From assembly GCA_963575745.1 (NCBI GenBank), contig CAUYUJ010006358.1, forward strand, positions 175,001-225,000: 50,000 nucleotides of DNA, written 5' to 3'. The DNA is from Prorocentrum cordatum. Its lineage: Eukaryota; Sar; Dinophyceae; Prorocentrales; Prorocentraceae. The position numbers were made by a program, and so were the translations under genes. A model generated the notes under the pieces. It saw nothing but the letters and a program-made list of their open reading frames with translations. It had not been told where the DNA came from and did not search any database. How positions within the stretch are numbered: position 1 is the first letter of the stretch; each line of letters begins with the position of its first letter. This document shows positions 18,258 through 26,239 of this stretch, in pieces.

Positions 18258-18436
18258 CCCCGAGGGAGAATGCGTCCTGAAGCCTTTGCCCGCCTTCGGC
18301 CCGCCGGGGCCGCTCCCGGGCTCGCCGGGGCCGTCGATCAGACAGCGGGCAGCTGTGGGCTGGGCAGCTTTGGGCCGTGACCACCTCTCTCGATGCTCGT
18401 TTTGGGGACCTTCCTGGGGCCCACCTAATGGATCTG

Positions 18437-18555
18437 TTCGACTCAGGTTCGACTCAAGTTCGACTCAGGTTCGACTCGGGTTCGACTCAGGTTCGACTCG
18501 GGTTCGACTCATGTTCGACGCAGCTTCGACTCAGGCTCGACGCAGCTTCGACGCA
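18437..18555 (+). repeat. 12-bp minisatellite GTTCGACTCAGG
   Basis: About nine units of GGTTCGACTCAG/GGTTCGACTCGG drifting to GCTTCGACGCAG. Frames read GSTQVRL/RFDS-like peptides. The same TTCGAC word array occurs at 4125-4250. Confidence 0.9.
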
Positions 18556-18625
18556 CGAGTGGAGCTGGTGTTTCCAGGAAGGTCCCCAGAATGAGCATCT
18601 AAACCTCTGGACGGGGGCCTCCCAG

Positions 18626-18743
18626 CGACCACGGAGCCGTCTCCTTCGGGGGCTTCACCCTCGTCCAGCGCAGGGCGGGCGCGTACCAGACCGCCGGGGT
18701 GCGGGAGTGCGGGGCTCGGAGAGGCCGGCTGGCCGGCGGACCT
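18626..18743 (+). CDS. Candidate exon, unassigned
   Basis: After GGGGGCCTCCCAG (acceptor), the frame reads DHGAVSFGGFTLVQRRAGAY then QTAGVRECGARRGRL and reaches TAG at 18744. Third positions are almost all G/C, as in highly expressed dinoflagellate exons. It lies between the two family 3 elements, with copy 2 beginning 13 bases after the stop. The true donor may lie before the stop. No family is recognised. Confidence 0.42.
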
Positions 18744-18758
18744 TAGCTTTGGGGCTCG

Positions 18759-18980
18759 GGCAGTGGCGAGGCGTCCTGGCTTGCCTAAGAGGCCCACCAA
18801 ATAATGTTCTAAGAACATGTTGTGGTCTGCACGACATGGTCTTACAGTACTTCTGGCTAAGACTGTCTTGTCTCAACACATCGGGTTTCTGTTCTAAAAC
18901 ATGTGTTCTAAAAACATTTCCGGGTTCTTAGAACATGCCGTGGTAGGCTTCTAGGAATTCTGGGACGGTCGGTCCCTGCT
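18759..18980. mobile_element. TIR family 3 element, copy 2 (222 bp)
   Basis: Same orientation and ends as 17463-17689 (GCAGTGGCGAGGCGTCC...; ...GGTCGGTCCCTGCT). The TTCTAAGAAC palindromes are partly decayed (for example GTTCTAAAACAT). The right flank TCAA is shared with copy 1. Confidence 0.85.
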
Positions 18981-19089
18981 CAAGACTCCGCGCGCGAGTC
19001 GTCGGTCCTCGATCGGCCCCTCCTCGCTGCTGCGGCCGCCGCTGCAGCTGCTCGCTTCGCCGTCCTTGTGCGCTTGTTGCCTACTTGCA

Positions 19090-19400
19090 GCGCCCACCCT
19101 ATTCTCCTCCTCCTGCTCCCTCTCGCTCCTCGCGTCCCAGCTCTTGCTCGCACACCGCCCCTCTCTGCTGATGCCGCCTCCCCATGCTCCCTGCTTCAGT
19201 CGCGGTCATGCTAACGAGGAGGATGATGGCGATGGTGCTGATGGCGACGACGAGGTGGAGGCAGGAGGTGGTGGTGAAGGAGGCTGAGAACGAGGAGGGG
19301 GGGGGGGCGGTGAGGAGGGTACACAAGGAGGGGGGGAGGATGAAGATGGATGAGGTGGAGGAGGACGAGGAGCAGGAGGGGTAGGATGAGCAGGATGACC
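19090..19400 (+). repeat. TCC-rich then GGA-rich low complexity
   Basis: CTCCTCCTCCTGCTCC (19105-19150) is followed by GAGGAGGATGATGG and GGAGGGGGGGAGG (19217-19385). The opposed purine and pyrimidine tracts can pair as an imperfect foldback, a pattern also seen at 22.1-22.7 and 39.3-39.5 kb. Confidence 0.7.
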
Positions 19401-19514
19401 ATGAGGAGCACGTCGAGTTTTGTGTTTCCTCCCAGCCCGATCGAGGGGGCACTCCCCTTGCAAGACAGGCGCCCCCCTAGCTTGGCTGCACCAGGCCCCT
19501 CCGCTCGCCTGCAG

Positions 19515-19640
19515 GTGCGAAGACCTCGGACTCTCCGCCATCTTCAGCGAGCAGGTCTGCATGCACGCGCGGAACTGGCTGGCCGAGCAGGGGCACCCCG
19601 GGCGCGCCGCCCTGATGACCGAGAAGGGCTGCTACCTGAG
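19515..19640 (+). CDS. Candidate exon, unassigned
   Basis: Begins after CTCGCCTGCAG and reads CEDLGLSAIFSEQVCMHARN, WLAEQGHPGRAALMTEKGCY and LR. The frame is balanced with G/C third positions and is the clearest coding-like piece of 19-21 kb. The donor would be of the GC type (GAG|GGCGCG) or further right. Family unknown. Confidence 0.45.
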
Positions 19641-19649
19641 GGCGCGCCC

Positions 19650-20320
19650 CCACCTGCCTCCGGCTTCGGTGGGTGGGACGCGCGTCGCAGGTGCGCGCCG
19701 CGTCGGCACGGCGGCGACGTCGGCGCAGTCGTTCCAGGTACGCCGCTGGGTCACGCGCTGCTAGAAGCCATCGCCGACGTCGCCGCGACCTGGAGCGGTT
19801 GCACCCTGGTCGAATCGATCGACGCCATTTGTGTTTCAGGCAAATCCGCAGGTCCCCAGGCTTCGAATCCAACGAATTCCGTGGGCTGCGGGGTATGGGC
19901 TTCTTATGGAGGTTCCTCGTGGCCGGAGTCGCATTGTATGTCGCGTCACCGCTTGCACGCCAGCGTGTCGTGGAGTACTCGGGCGATGTTTTGGGAGTCC
20001 AGGGCATGGTGGTGGTCAGATGGACATGGGAAGGCACCGCGACTCATGGCAGGACCTCCACTGCTGTTCAACAACGCTACGAAAAAGAAGGGGAGGAGGA
20101 TGACACGAAGAGGAGCGGGAGTCCGTGAGTGCAGTTGCCCACCAGAATTTAACATCACATCTTCACAGTCTCTGTGACGCGGGGCCCTGTCTCATGGAGG
20201 TCCATGACTCGGGCGGGCGAGTAATGGTAACACCGGCGGGAACTCTGCGAGCATCCTCGCTCGACACCGTTGTTGTTTGTTTGTGACATGCTTAACGTAG
20301 AGTTGTTTTGTTCAGGATCT
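19650..20320. other. No further supported gene
   Basis: Contains TTTGTGTTTCAGGC at 19829 (see 13431) and several short frames, none with both composition and splice support. Confidence 0.4.
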
Positions 20321-20648
20321 TGACTTGTGCGCCGAGGGCGCGCGCGCATCTGGCCCGCATGTCCCCATTGGACATATCTGGCAGGACGCCCGCATCTTGG
20401 CTGGATGCGAATCGCAATTGCGCGCGCAGAGCACACGAGATGCTGTCTGCTTGATTCTGAAGAGCTCCCTCTTGAGCTGCTTGGTCTGCCAGTGTTTTTT
20501 TTTTGTTTATGCGATTGCGCGGGACCCGCGCGTGCGGCCCGCATATGGAGCTGGGGGACACGGACTCTGCTGAAGTGCGCTCGTTGTGTCACCGCGTGTG
20601 CACCGCATGGTATCATTTGACAGGGACGACGAGGGGAGTCGAAGCAGG

Positions 20649-20799
20649 TTTTAAGTCGGGCATGTCCCTCTACAGGACGAATATGCAAAAATAGTCCACA
20701 AATAGTCTGTGGAATGTAATTGCATGTTTGAGCATTTTTCGACTATTCTTTACTTTTTCGTCCAAGATCCGCCTGTAGGGAGACATGCCCGACCTAAAA
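20649..20799. mobile_element. TIR family 2 element, copy 2 (151 bp)
   Basis: Ends TTTTAAGTCGGGCATGTCCC and GACATGCCCGACCTAAAA. About 25 of the terminal 29 bases are complementary. The AT-rich interior includes a GTCCACAAATAGTC block similar to GTCCAGAACTAGTC in copy 1, so relatedness extends beyond the ends. Confidence 0.92.
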
Positions 20800-20897
20800 C
20801 AAGTTTGGCTGGCACGGTGCGACTTCCTGTGAGAAGACTCTGGCAACAGAAGCACTGCGCGGAATGGTGCCACGGAGTCCGGCCTCGGCACGGGGGG

Positions 20898-21076
20898 TAT
20901 ATGTTCAGATCGTCTCTTCGGTTCCGAGGCTTTGCCTCCTCCCGGCCTCGTTCTGAGGCTGCGCCCCCTTCTCCTTCTTCTCTGCGTAATTCAAGCTCTG
21001 CGCGGCCCGCTCAGCTTCGACCGGGAAGAGGTGCGCCCTCGACCCGCGAATCGGAAGAAATGTTCAGATCGTCTCT
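20898..21076 (+). repeat. Direct repeat ATGTTCAGATCGTCTCT
   Basis: The 17-base word occurs at about 20900 and again at about 21060. The second occurrence lies within the Cys-rich frame described next. Confidence 0.7.
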
Positions 21077-21165
21077 GCGAGAAGGGCACGGCGTGCAGTG
21101 CAGGCCACAGCTTGCAACCCACGGGGCCCAAGCTGCGTGGCGAGAGCCAGGTGTGCAGCCCGCGG
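21050..21165 (+). CDS. Candidate Cys-containing exon
   Basis: The frame reads KKCSDRLCEKGTACSAGHSL then QPTGPKLRGESQVCSPRRG, with five cysteines. This would suit a small metal-binding or extracellular module, but the spacing matches no family I can name. The right side becomes Arg/Pro-rich and is probably not coding. Confidence 0.28.
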
Positions 21166-21238
21166 CGCGGCCCCCCACGGCGCAGAGCCCGACGGGGCTC
21201 GCCGGCGCACGGGGCGGCCACGAGGCGGCCACTGCACT

Positions 21239-21443
21239 TAGGGGAACACAAAGTGGCATGAGCACAAAAGCTCGGAGGTCCGCGCGGATTTCTCGGGTCG
21301 GCGCGGGGGCCCCCCGGCGGCGCCTCCGGCGCCGCCCCTGGCGGCGCCTCCGCGCGCCAGGGAGGGGGGGGTCCAGCGCGCCGATCCGAGAAGTCCGCGC
21401 AGAGCTCCGAGTTTTTACGTGTGTGTCATTGTTCGTTCCCCTA
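21239..21443. mobile_element. TIR family 1 element, copy 4 (205 bp)
   Basis: The best-preserved copy. It starts TAGGGGAACACAAAGTGGCA and ends TGTCATTGTTCGTTCCCCTA, with inner CTCGGAGGTCCGCGCGGA and TCCGCGCAGAGCTCCGAG. Flanks CACT|TA and TA|CTG fit a TA target-site duplication, as used by Tc1/mariner-type transposases. The core is GGCGCCTCCGGCGCC. Confidence 0.9.
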
Positions 21444-21449
21444 CTGCAA

Positions 21450-22090
21450 GGCACCGGGCGAGAAGCGGAAGCGCAGGCCGCGTCTTCTGACAAGGGAGGT
21501 CCCCTCGGTGCAGGAGGTGTTTTTGGGGGGAATGCGGGGGGGGGGCCCGAGAAGGGGCTTGAGGAAACTCCACTCGTTGGCTTTTGTGCAGGGGCGGCCA
21601 TAGGAGGCCCCCTTTCGGAATACGAGTGGCGAGAGCCCCTACCCCCATCCTTTTATTATACGAACTGCGAAGAAGTATGATCCTTAGTTCAAGGATCTGT
21701 CCAGCGATGTCACTCTTATTGGCTCCATCTTTGTAAATTGCGCAAGTCGACTTGATGGCTATCATGCCAAAGAAGTCTCAAGCGAGATCCAGCTTCTAAA
21801 AAGGAACCCCATCCGTTCGTATAAGTGTTGCGCAGTTCTGGAAGAGCCACGCTTTGACACCATTTGACCCCATCCGCGCATCTGTTGGACATTTTTTGTT
21901 CGTCGAGTGTGCATGGCTCGATGGCGAGAACCACAGGTTGAAAACCATTCGACCTCCAATCGTGTAACTGTTGGAACCTGGTTTCTGGCGAGTGTTTTGG
22001 CGCCACGGCGACAGTTGTGTTTTGAAAGCGTTGCGCCCGCCTGCCCTGCTTATCCTCGGAGGTCTTTCAGGCCAACGTGCGCGGCGCTAA
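21450..22090 (+). repeat. Diverged 72-90-bp repeat relatives
   Basis: AAAACCATTCGACCTCCAATCGTGTAACTGTTGGAACC (about 21948-21985) and AACGTGCGCGGCGCTAATGCGAGAGCTACAT (about 22070-22100) resemble the tandem units at 49546-50000. No gene is supported in this interval. Confidence 0.5.
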
Positions 22091-22099
22091 TGCGAGAGC

Positions 22100-22210
22100 T
22101 ACATATTTGATCCTCCTCCTCCTCCCTTCCTCCTCCCTCCTTCCTCATCCCTCCTTCCTCCTCTCTTCTCCTCCTCCTCCTCCTCCTCATCCTCCTCCTC
22201 CTCCGCTCAC
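22100..22210 (+). repeat. (TCC)n tract
   Basis: TCC/CCT triplets for about 110 bases. A purine-rich GGA tract lies at 22530-22750, again opposed in strand. Confidence 0.88.
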
Positions 22211-22285
22211 CCTCCATCGGAGTATTGTTTTGGATCGTTTCAAGCTTCAGAGTCGTAGGCAGTGAACGGCTGCGAGCGAGGGGGG

Positions 22286-22410
22286 TAAAGTGAGAGCGAT
22301 GAGGCCCTCTCAGAGGGCGGCGGGGCGTCTCGGAAGCCCTTGCGCCTCCCGCGACGTTCTCTGCGTCTTCGGGAAGGCTCAGAACACTTTGCAGAAGGCG
22401 CGGGGACTGC
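22286..22410 (-). repeat. CTTCTCAGAAGG-family element, copy 2 (-)
   Basis: The reverse complement aligns with 24120-24230 (TTCTGAGCCTTCCC, GCAAGGGCTTC, CCCCGCCGCCCTCTGAGAGGGCCT). It is inverted relative to the other two copies. Confidence 0.68.
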
Positions 22411-22996
22411 CGAGCCTCCTGCCCCCTCGCTCGCCGCCGAGTCAGAGGCGTGGGCGGTGAAAAAAGTCTCGGGCGCGACGCCCGGCCCGCCCTGCCGACA
22501 CGTCCGGTGGTGCGGCGAGGTGCGGAAAACAAGAAGGTGGATCCAGGAGGAGGAGGAGCGCGAGAAGCAGACGACAACGGCCCGCTCGATCTCGAGCGGC
22601 CGCGCCTGGTGGAAATCAGGAGGAGCAAACGAGGCAGGAGGAGCAGGAGGGGCTTTGAGAATGAGGATAGGTACCGGAAGGGATGGAGACGTGCGAGGGG
22701 GAGGAGGAGGAGGAGGAACAGGAGGAACAAGGGATGAAGCAGGAAGAGGTCTGAAGAGGAGGGGGTCATGAGGAAGACGGAGAGAGCGATGGCGAGAACA
22801 GAGTCTAGGGAGTCCTTTCCAGGGAGGAGGAACGTGAGCACAACAACAGCGAGGTCGAACAATCCTGATCCTCGAACCCCGCACGTCGACCCCGATCCCT
22901 CCTCCCTTCTCTCCGACGCCCGCTGAACGTCGGCGCCTGGACCCCTCCTTGGGTCTGCCCCACCCGATTTTTTTGAGCCGCGCACCGGCCGTGGCA

Positions 22997-23159
22997 TTAA
23001 GTCGGGCCTGTCCCTCTACAGGAGGAGCATTTAACAATAGTCACACAGTCTTGGGACGACTTTTTGAATAGTATGTTTGGCTAGATGGGTGTATCCTTTT
23101 ACTATTTTTAATTGTCCGTCCAAAATCTTGCTTCCTCCGTAGGGAGACATGCCCGACCT
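22997..23159. mobile_element. TIR family 2 element, copy 3 (163 bp)
   Basis: Ends TTAAGTCGGGCCTGTCCC and GGGAGACATGCCCGACCT. Its interior is AT-rich and longer than in the others because of an expansion on the right side. Confidence 0.88.
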
Positions 23160-23424
23160 CACCGTGGCAACAGAAACCTCTGGGAGCTCCAGCAGAAACC
23201 TTCCGAAACGACCATGTCGCCGCCGCCGTCGCCGCTCCTTGTGCGGCGGAGCTCCAGGCCTCCCACAAGATGGTGCGGAGCTCGATCTAAACGACGTGTT
23301 GGCGATTTCATTGGCCGTTGTCGTTTTGGGATTCGTTTTGCAGCAGAGGCGGAACGTAGCCCAAATCGGGGAAAACGAGACCCAGCAAAAACCAGCAACC
23401 GTCTTTCAGGTCGAGCCCCGAGAT

Positions 23425-23571
23425 GGGGGTCCGAGCAGATGGGGTCGGAGGGTCGCGCCGCATCGCCGAAGCATCGGCGATGCGGCTTGAAGTGGGGCCC
23501 GAGTTTCTCTACGCCGACGTCGCCGATGCATCGCCGATGCGCGGTGATCCTCCGACCCTGCTCGGACCCCA
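23425..23571. mobile_element. TIR family 4 element, copy 2 (147 bp)
   Basis: GGGGTCCGAGCAGATGGGGT at the left pairs with CCCTGCTCGGACCCC at the right, with internal GCATCGCCGAAGCATCGGCG and GATGCATCGCCGATGC palindromes. It is less diverged than the 13.6-kb copy. TTTCAGG precedes it, as it precedes copy 1. Confidence 0.8.
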
Positions 23572-23640
23572 CCTGGAAGGCCTCCAAGACCGAGGAGCCG
23601 CATGGACCGTGCGCCAGAGGAGGAAAAGGTACACGTGCCG

Positions 23641-23925
23641 CTACCCTTCCTTCGCTTCTCCCTTCTAGGGCCTCCTGGGAGGCCCTCGCCGCCACCGCTG
23701 GGTTCGCCTCGAACTTTGGTCAGAACGCTCCCCGGGAGAGGTCTGGGGAGTACAGTCGGGCCGCTGAAGAAGGAGCCTCGTTTTTCCGTTGGGGAGGAGC
23801 TCAGTGCTCCTTCGTTGTTTTACAGCTTTCTATCGGAAATCGAAGTTTAACGTATGAAAAAAATGCCTCGTTCATTATTGTGGGCTACTCATGGCAGCTT
23901 TCGATTAGCGGTATCGGTACCTTTT
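23641..23925 (+). repeat. Dispersed composite repeat, full copy
   Basis: Contains both halves found separately at 4271-4400 and 15308-15465. It contains a palindromic GGTATCGGTACC near its right end. Confidence 0.75.
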
Positions 23926-23948
23926 GCTCCCCGGTGCGTCCCCCGCAG

Positions 23949-24027
23949 GCGCCCGAGAGCTTCGGCTCGGCGCCCGTCCACGACCACCGCTGTGCGGACG
24001 GCTGGGACCACCTGCTGGGGCAGGCAG
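23949..24027 (+). CDS. Candidate exon, unassigned
   Basis: After CGTCCCCCGCAG the frame reads APESFGSAPVHDHRCADGWD then HLLGQA. Third positions are nearly all G/C. It runs into a CTC microsatellite where the frame becomes poly-Leu, so the exon must end near 24027. No family is recognised. Confidence 0.38.
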
Positions 24028-24071
24028 CCCTCCTCCTCCTCCTCCTCCTCCTCCTCCTCCTCCTCCTCCTC
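24028..24071 (+). repeat. (CTC)n microsatellite
   Basis: About 14 CTC triplets followed by GGGGGG. Confidence 0.93.
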
Positions 24072-24080
24072 CGGGGGGGA

Positions 24081-24230
24081 AGAGAGAAGGGGCGGGCCTT
24101 CTCAGAAGGTTTGGACGTCCCCCAGCCTTTGAGAAGTCTTCTGAGCCTTCCCCGAAGGCACATCGAACTTCTCAGAAGGCGCGAGGGCTTCTGAGAAGTC
24201 CCGCCGCCTTCTCAGAAGGCCTTCTCCTCC
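24081..24230 (+). repeat. CTTCTCAGAAGG-family element, copy 3 (+)
   Basis: At least six short palindromes of the CCTTCTCAGAAGG or ACTTCTCAGAAG type follow in series, arranged as in 7847-7985. No terminal inverted repeat is obvious, so this may be a structured repeat, not a MITE. Confidence 0.75.
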
Positions 24231-24386
24231 TCGCTCCCCCCCCCCGCTCGCCGCCGACTCGGGCTCCTCTTGGGTGTGGGGAGGGCTTGCGGGCCCCGGG
24301 ATCCTGGCGTCTGGGGTGTTTCGAGCCGGGCGTTTCTGGCCCGGCATCGAGTCCTGGGACCGTCACATGTTGACCAGACGTAAGAG

Positions 24387-24539
24387 TTAAGTCGGGCAAG
24401 ACCCTCTACAATCGGAGTGTTCAAGAATAGCACAAATAATAACATGGGGACGATTTTTTGTTTTTTTGTTGCGATTATTTTGTGAATATTTTGAAATATT
24501 CTTCCAAACTCCGCCTGTAGGAGGGCATGCCCGACATAA
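24387..24539. mobile_element. TIR family 2 element, copy 4 (153 bp)
   Basis: Ends TTAAGTCGGGCAAGACCC and GGGCATGCCCGACATAA. The interior is strongly AT-rich with a T run. TTAA-like ends in all four copies hint at a short T/A-rich target preference, but the duplication cannot be fixed. Confidence 0.88.
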
Positions 24540-24542
24540 CAT

Positions 24543-24690
24543 ATGAGTGACCTTTTGGAGTGACCTTTTGCTGGGGTGACCTTTGATCCGGGCCCAATGG
24601 GGTACCCCGATCGCCGAACGCGATGCGACAGTAGCGTCTTGCGCGCTTGTGTGTTGGTCCCCCCACGGCCCCCCCAAAGGTCACGCGTGT
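24543..24690 (+). repeat. GTGACCTTTTG repeats with inverted partner
   Basis: GAGTGACCTTTTG occurs twice at 24544-24570, then GGGTGACCTTTG at 24576. CAAAGGTCACGCG at 24676-24688 is the inverse. This may be one more small TIR element of about 145 bp. Confidence 0.5.
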
Positions 24691-25152
24691 AGTCGAACAG
24701 ATGGATCCGGTTAGAAAAATGATGCAAAATGGTTGGGTCTAGGGCTCTGGCCGTGGTATTTCGGGGGTGTTTCAAAACTTTCGCGACGTCGGGTCTCACA
24801 GGCGTGTACAGTCCAAGGGCATGAGGCCCCTCGGATCACCGCGAGAGTTGGGCGCAGCTCGGCTTCGAGCAGCCCCCGCTGCCCCCGCTGCTCCCACCAA
24901 AGGGCACGATCCATCCGTCTTGCGAATTCTACGTCCACTCGCAGGCCCCGGGAGGGGGGAAGAGAACGAGGAGGGGGGGACAGGTGGAGGATGGGATATT
25001 TTTTGTTGTCAAGAACAGGGGTGGGGAGGTTGGGGTCTATACTGGGGGGCCATCGTCCCCGCGGCCGGGTCCGCCCCGAGATCCTGGCCGGAGCGCATTC
25101 CACGACGGACCTTCGGTGGAGGGGAGGTCACGAAGACTGCTGCTGCACGCAG

Positions 25153-25221
25153 GTCGTGTGGGGCCTGGCGCGCCTCGAGGGCCAGGGAGTGGTGGTGGGG
25201 CCGTGCCGTCTGGCCACAGCG
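25153..25221 (+). CDS. Candidate exon, 23 codons
   Basis: Bounded by TGCTGCACGCAG and GTGAGC, both good splice signals, and in phase (69 bases). It reads VVWGLARLEGQGVVVGPCRL then ATA. No family is recognised. Confidence 0.38.
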
Positions 25222-25455
25222 GTGAGCTGCAGGTCGCCCTGCAGCTCCAGCATTCTGACGTCCCCACCGCCGTCAGATGTTTCGTTTTTGGTTGAGGGAA
25301 GGGTGCTTTTGGGTCCTCCAAGGTGCTGCATCTGCATAGGATGTTCATTTAAAAAGAGGGTTGGCGGGGTCTGGCGCAAGCGCAGACACCACGCAGACCC
25401 CGTTCGGCACGATGGAGACGGAGACACGACGACCAGCGGTTGTTTTTTCTGTCAG

Positions 25456-25548
25456 GACTCGCTGTCTGTGACACGAGTCTCACAGCGGCCGCTGTCGGTT
25501 TTGGAGCACACTTGTTGTGGGGCATCGTACCCAGCGTTTTCATCTCCA
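25456..25548 (+). CDS. Candidate exon with hydrophobic segment
   Basis: Follows GTTGTTTTTTCTGTCAG, a strong acceptor. The preferred frame reads AVCDTSLTAAAVGFGAHLLW then GIVPSVFISISGVP, which could be a membrane helix. The pattern AxLLWGxxPxxF faintly resembles the first helix of RarD/EamA-type transporters. This is only a resemblance, since nothing else of that family is visible. Another frame is open too. Confidence 0.25.
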
Positions 25549-25602
25549 TTTCGGGCGTGCCAGACCGCCCTCAGATGCAATCTCCCGTGTGCCAGCACGA
25601 GT

Positions 25603-26178
25603 GTGTATCCTCTTCCTTGCCTGACGTCTGTGGCCATTCGAGCTCAGGCGCTCGGCTGCCTCATGCGAGCGGCTCGCCGCGCCGCGGCGGACACGAGGAG
25701 GGTGCTCGCCCCTGGCGCCTGCCATGCCATGGCGCGTGGGGACGGCGGGCGGCGCCAGGACGGCCGACCGAGGAGGAAGGGCGAGGGCGAACGGCAGAGC
25801 CCCCTGCAAGCGCGGTCCCCCTGCGCGCTCATCGGGGCCCTGGAGCGGTCGGTCATGGACGAGGGCCGCCCCTCCTGGAGTTGGGCGCAGTCGCGGGCGG
25901 CGGCGGCGGGGCTCCACGCGATACTCGGGGCCGGGGCTCCCGCCCAGCGTCGTTGCCCCCCCCCCCGCCCCCCCCCGCTGCCGCGCGCGCTGCGCAGCGG
26001 CTCGTGGAGGCCCGCGAGGACGGGCGGGCCTCGCTGGGTGGCGCGATCGAGGTATACGGCGACAGCGTCGCCATCTCTTCGGCGGATTCGGCGCCCGAGA
26101 ATAGGTGGACAGGAGGTTCGGGGCCAGACTGCGGACGATCTCCCGACCGCGGAGCAGCGGCGAGCCCCCGCGGAATAG
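25603..26178 (+). CDS. Coding-like frame, unassigned
   Basis: The frame reads AIRAQALGCLMRAARRAAAD, later ALIGALERSVMDEGRPSWSW and AQSRAAAAGLHAILGAG, then QTADDLPTAEQRRAPAE before a TAG at 26176-26178. After the TAG the same frame continues plausibly (LATWRQLKLSVHEHAPAVME). This suggests either a decayed gene with one nonsense change or an exon ending before the stop. Its open extent leftwards reaches 24733, but that part looks mixed. No domain is recognised. Competing open frames exist because GC is above 70%. Confidence 0.35.
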   Translation: MYPLPCLTSVAIRAQALGCLMRAARRAAADTRRVLAPGACHAMARGDGGRRQDGRPRRKGEGERQSPLQARSPCALIGALERSVMDEGRPSWSWAQSRAAAAGLHAILGAGAPAQRRCPPPRPPPLPRALRSGSWRPARTGGPRWVARSRYTATASPSLRRIRRPRIGGQEVRGQTADDLPTAEQRRAPAE

Positions 26179-26239
26179 CTCGCGACCTGGAGGCAGCTCA
26201 AGCTCTCGGTGCACGAACATGCGCCCGCCGTGATGGAAG

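Noticed and set aside
4125-18500. tRNA B-box (GGTTCGAnTCC) in the TTCGAC arrays
   Set aside because: No A-box, cloverleaf or acceptor stem. The words belong to a 12-bp minisatellite.
17505-18945. GTTCTAAGAAC as heat-shock elements
   Set aside because: The TTC and GAA are three bases apart, not two as in heat-shock elements, and the motif is confined to a transposable element.
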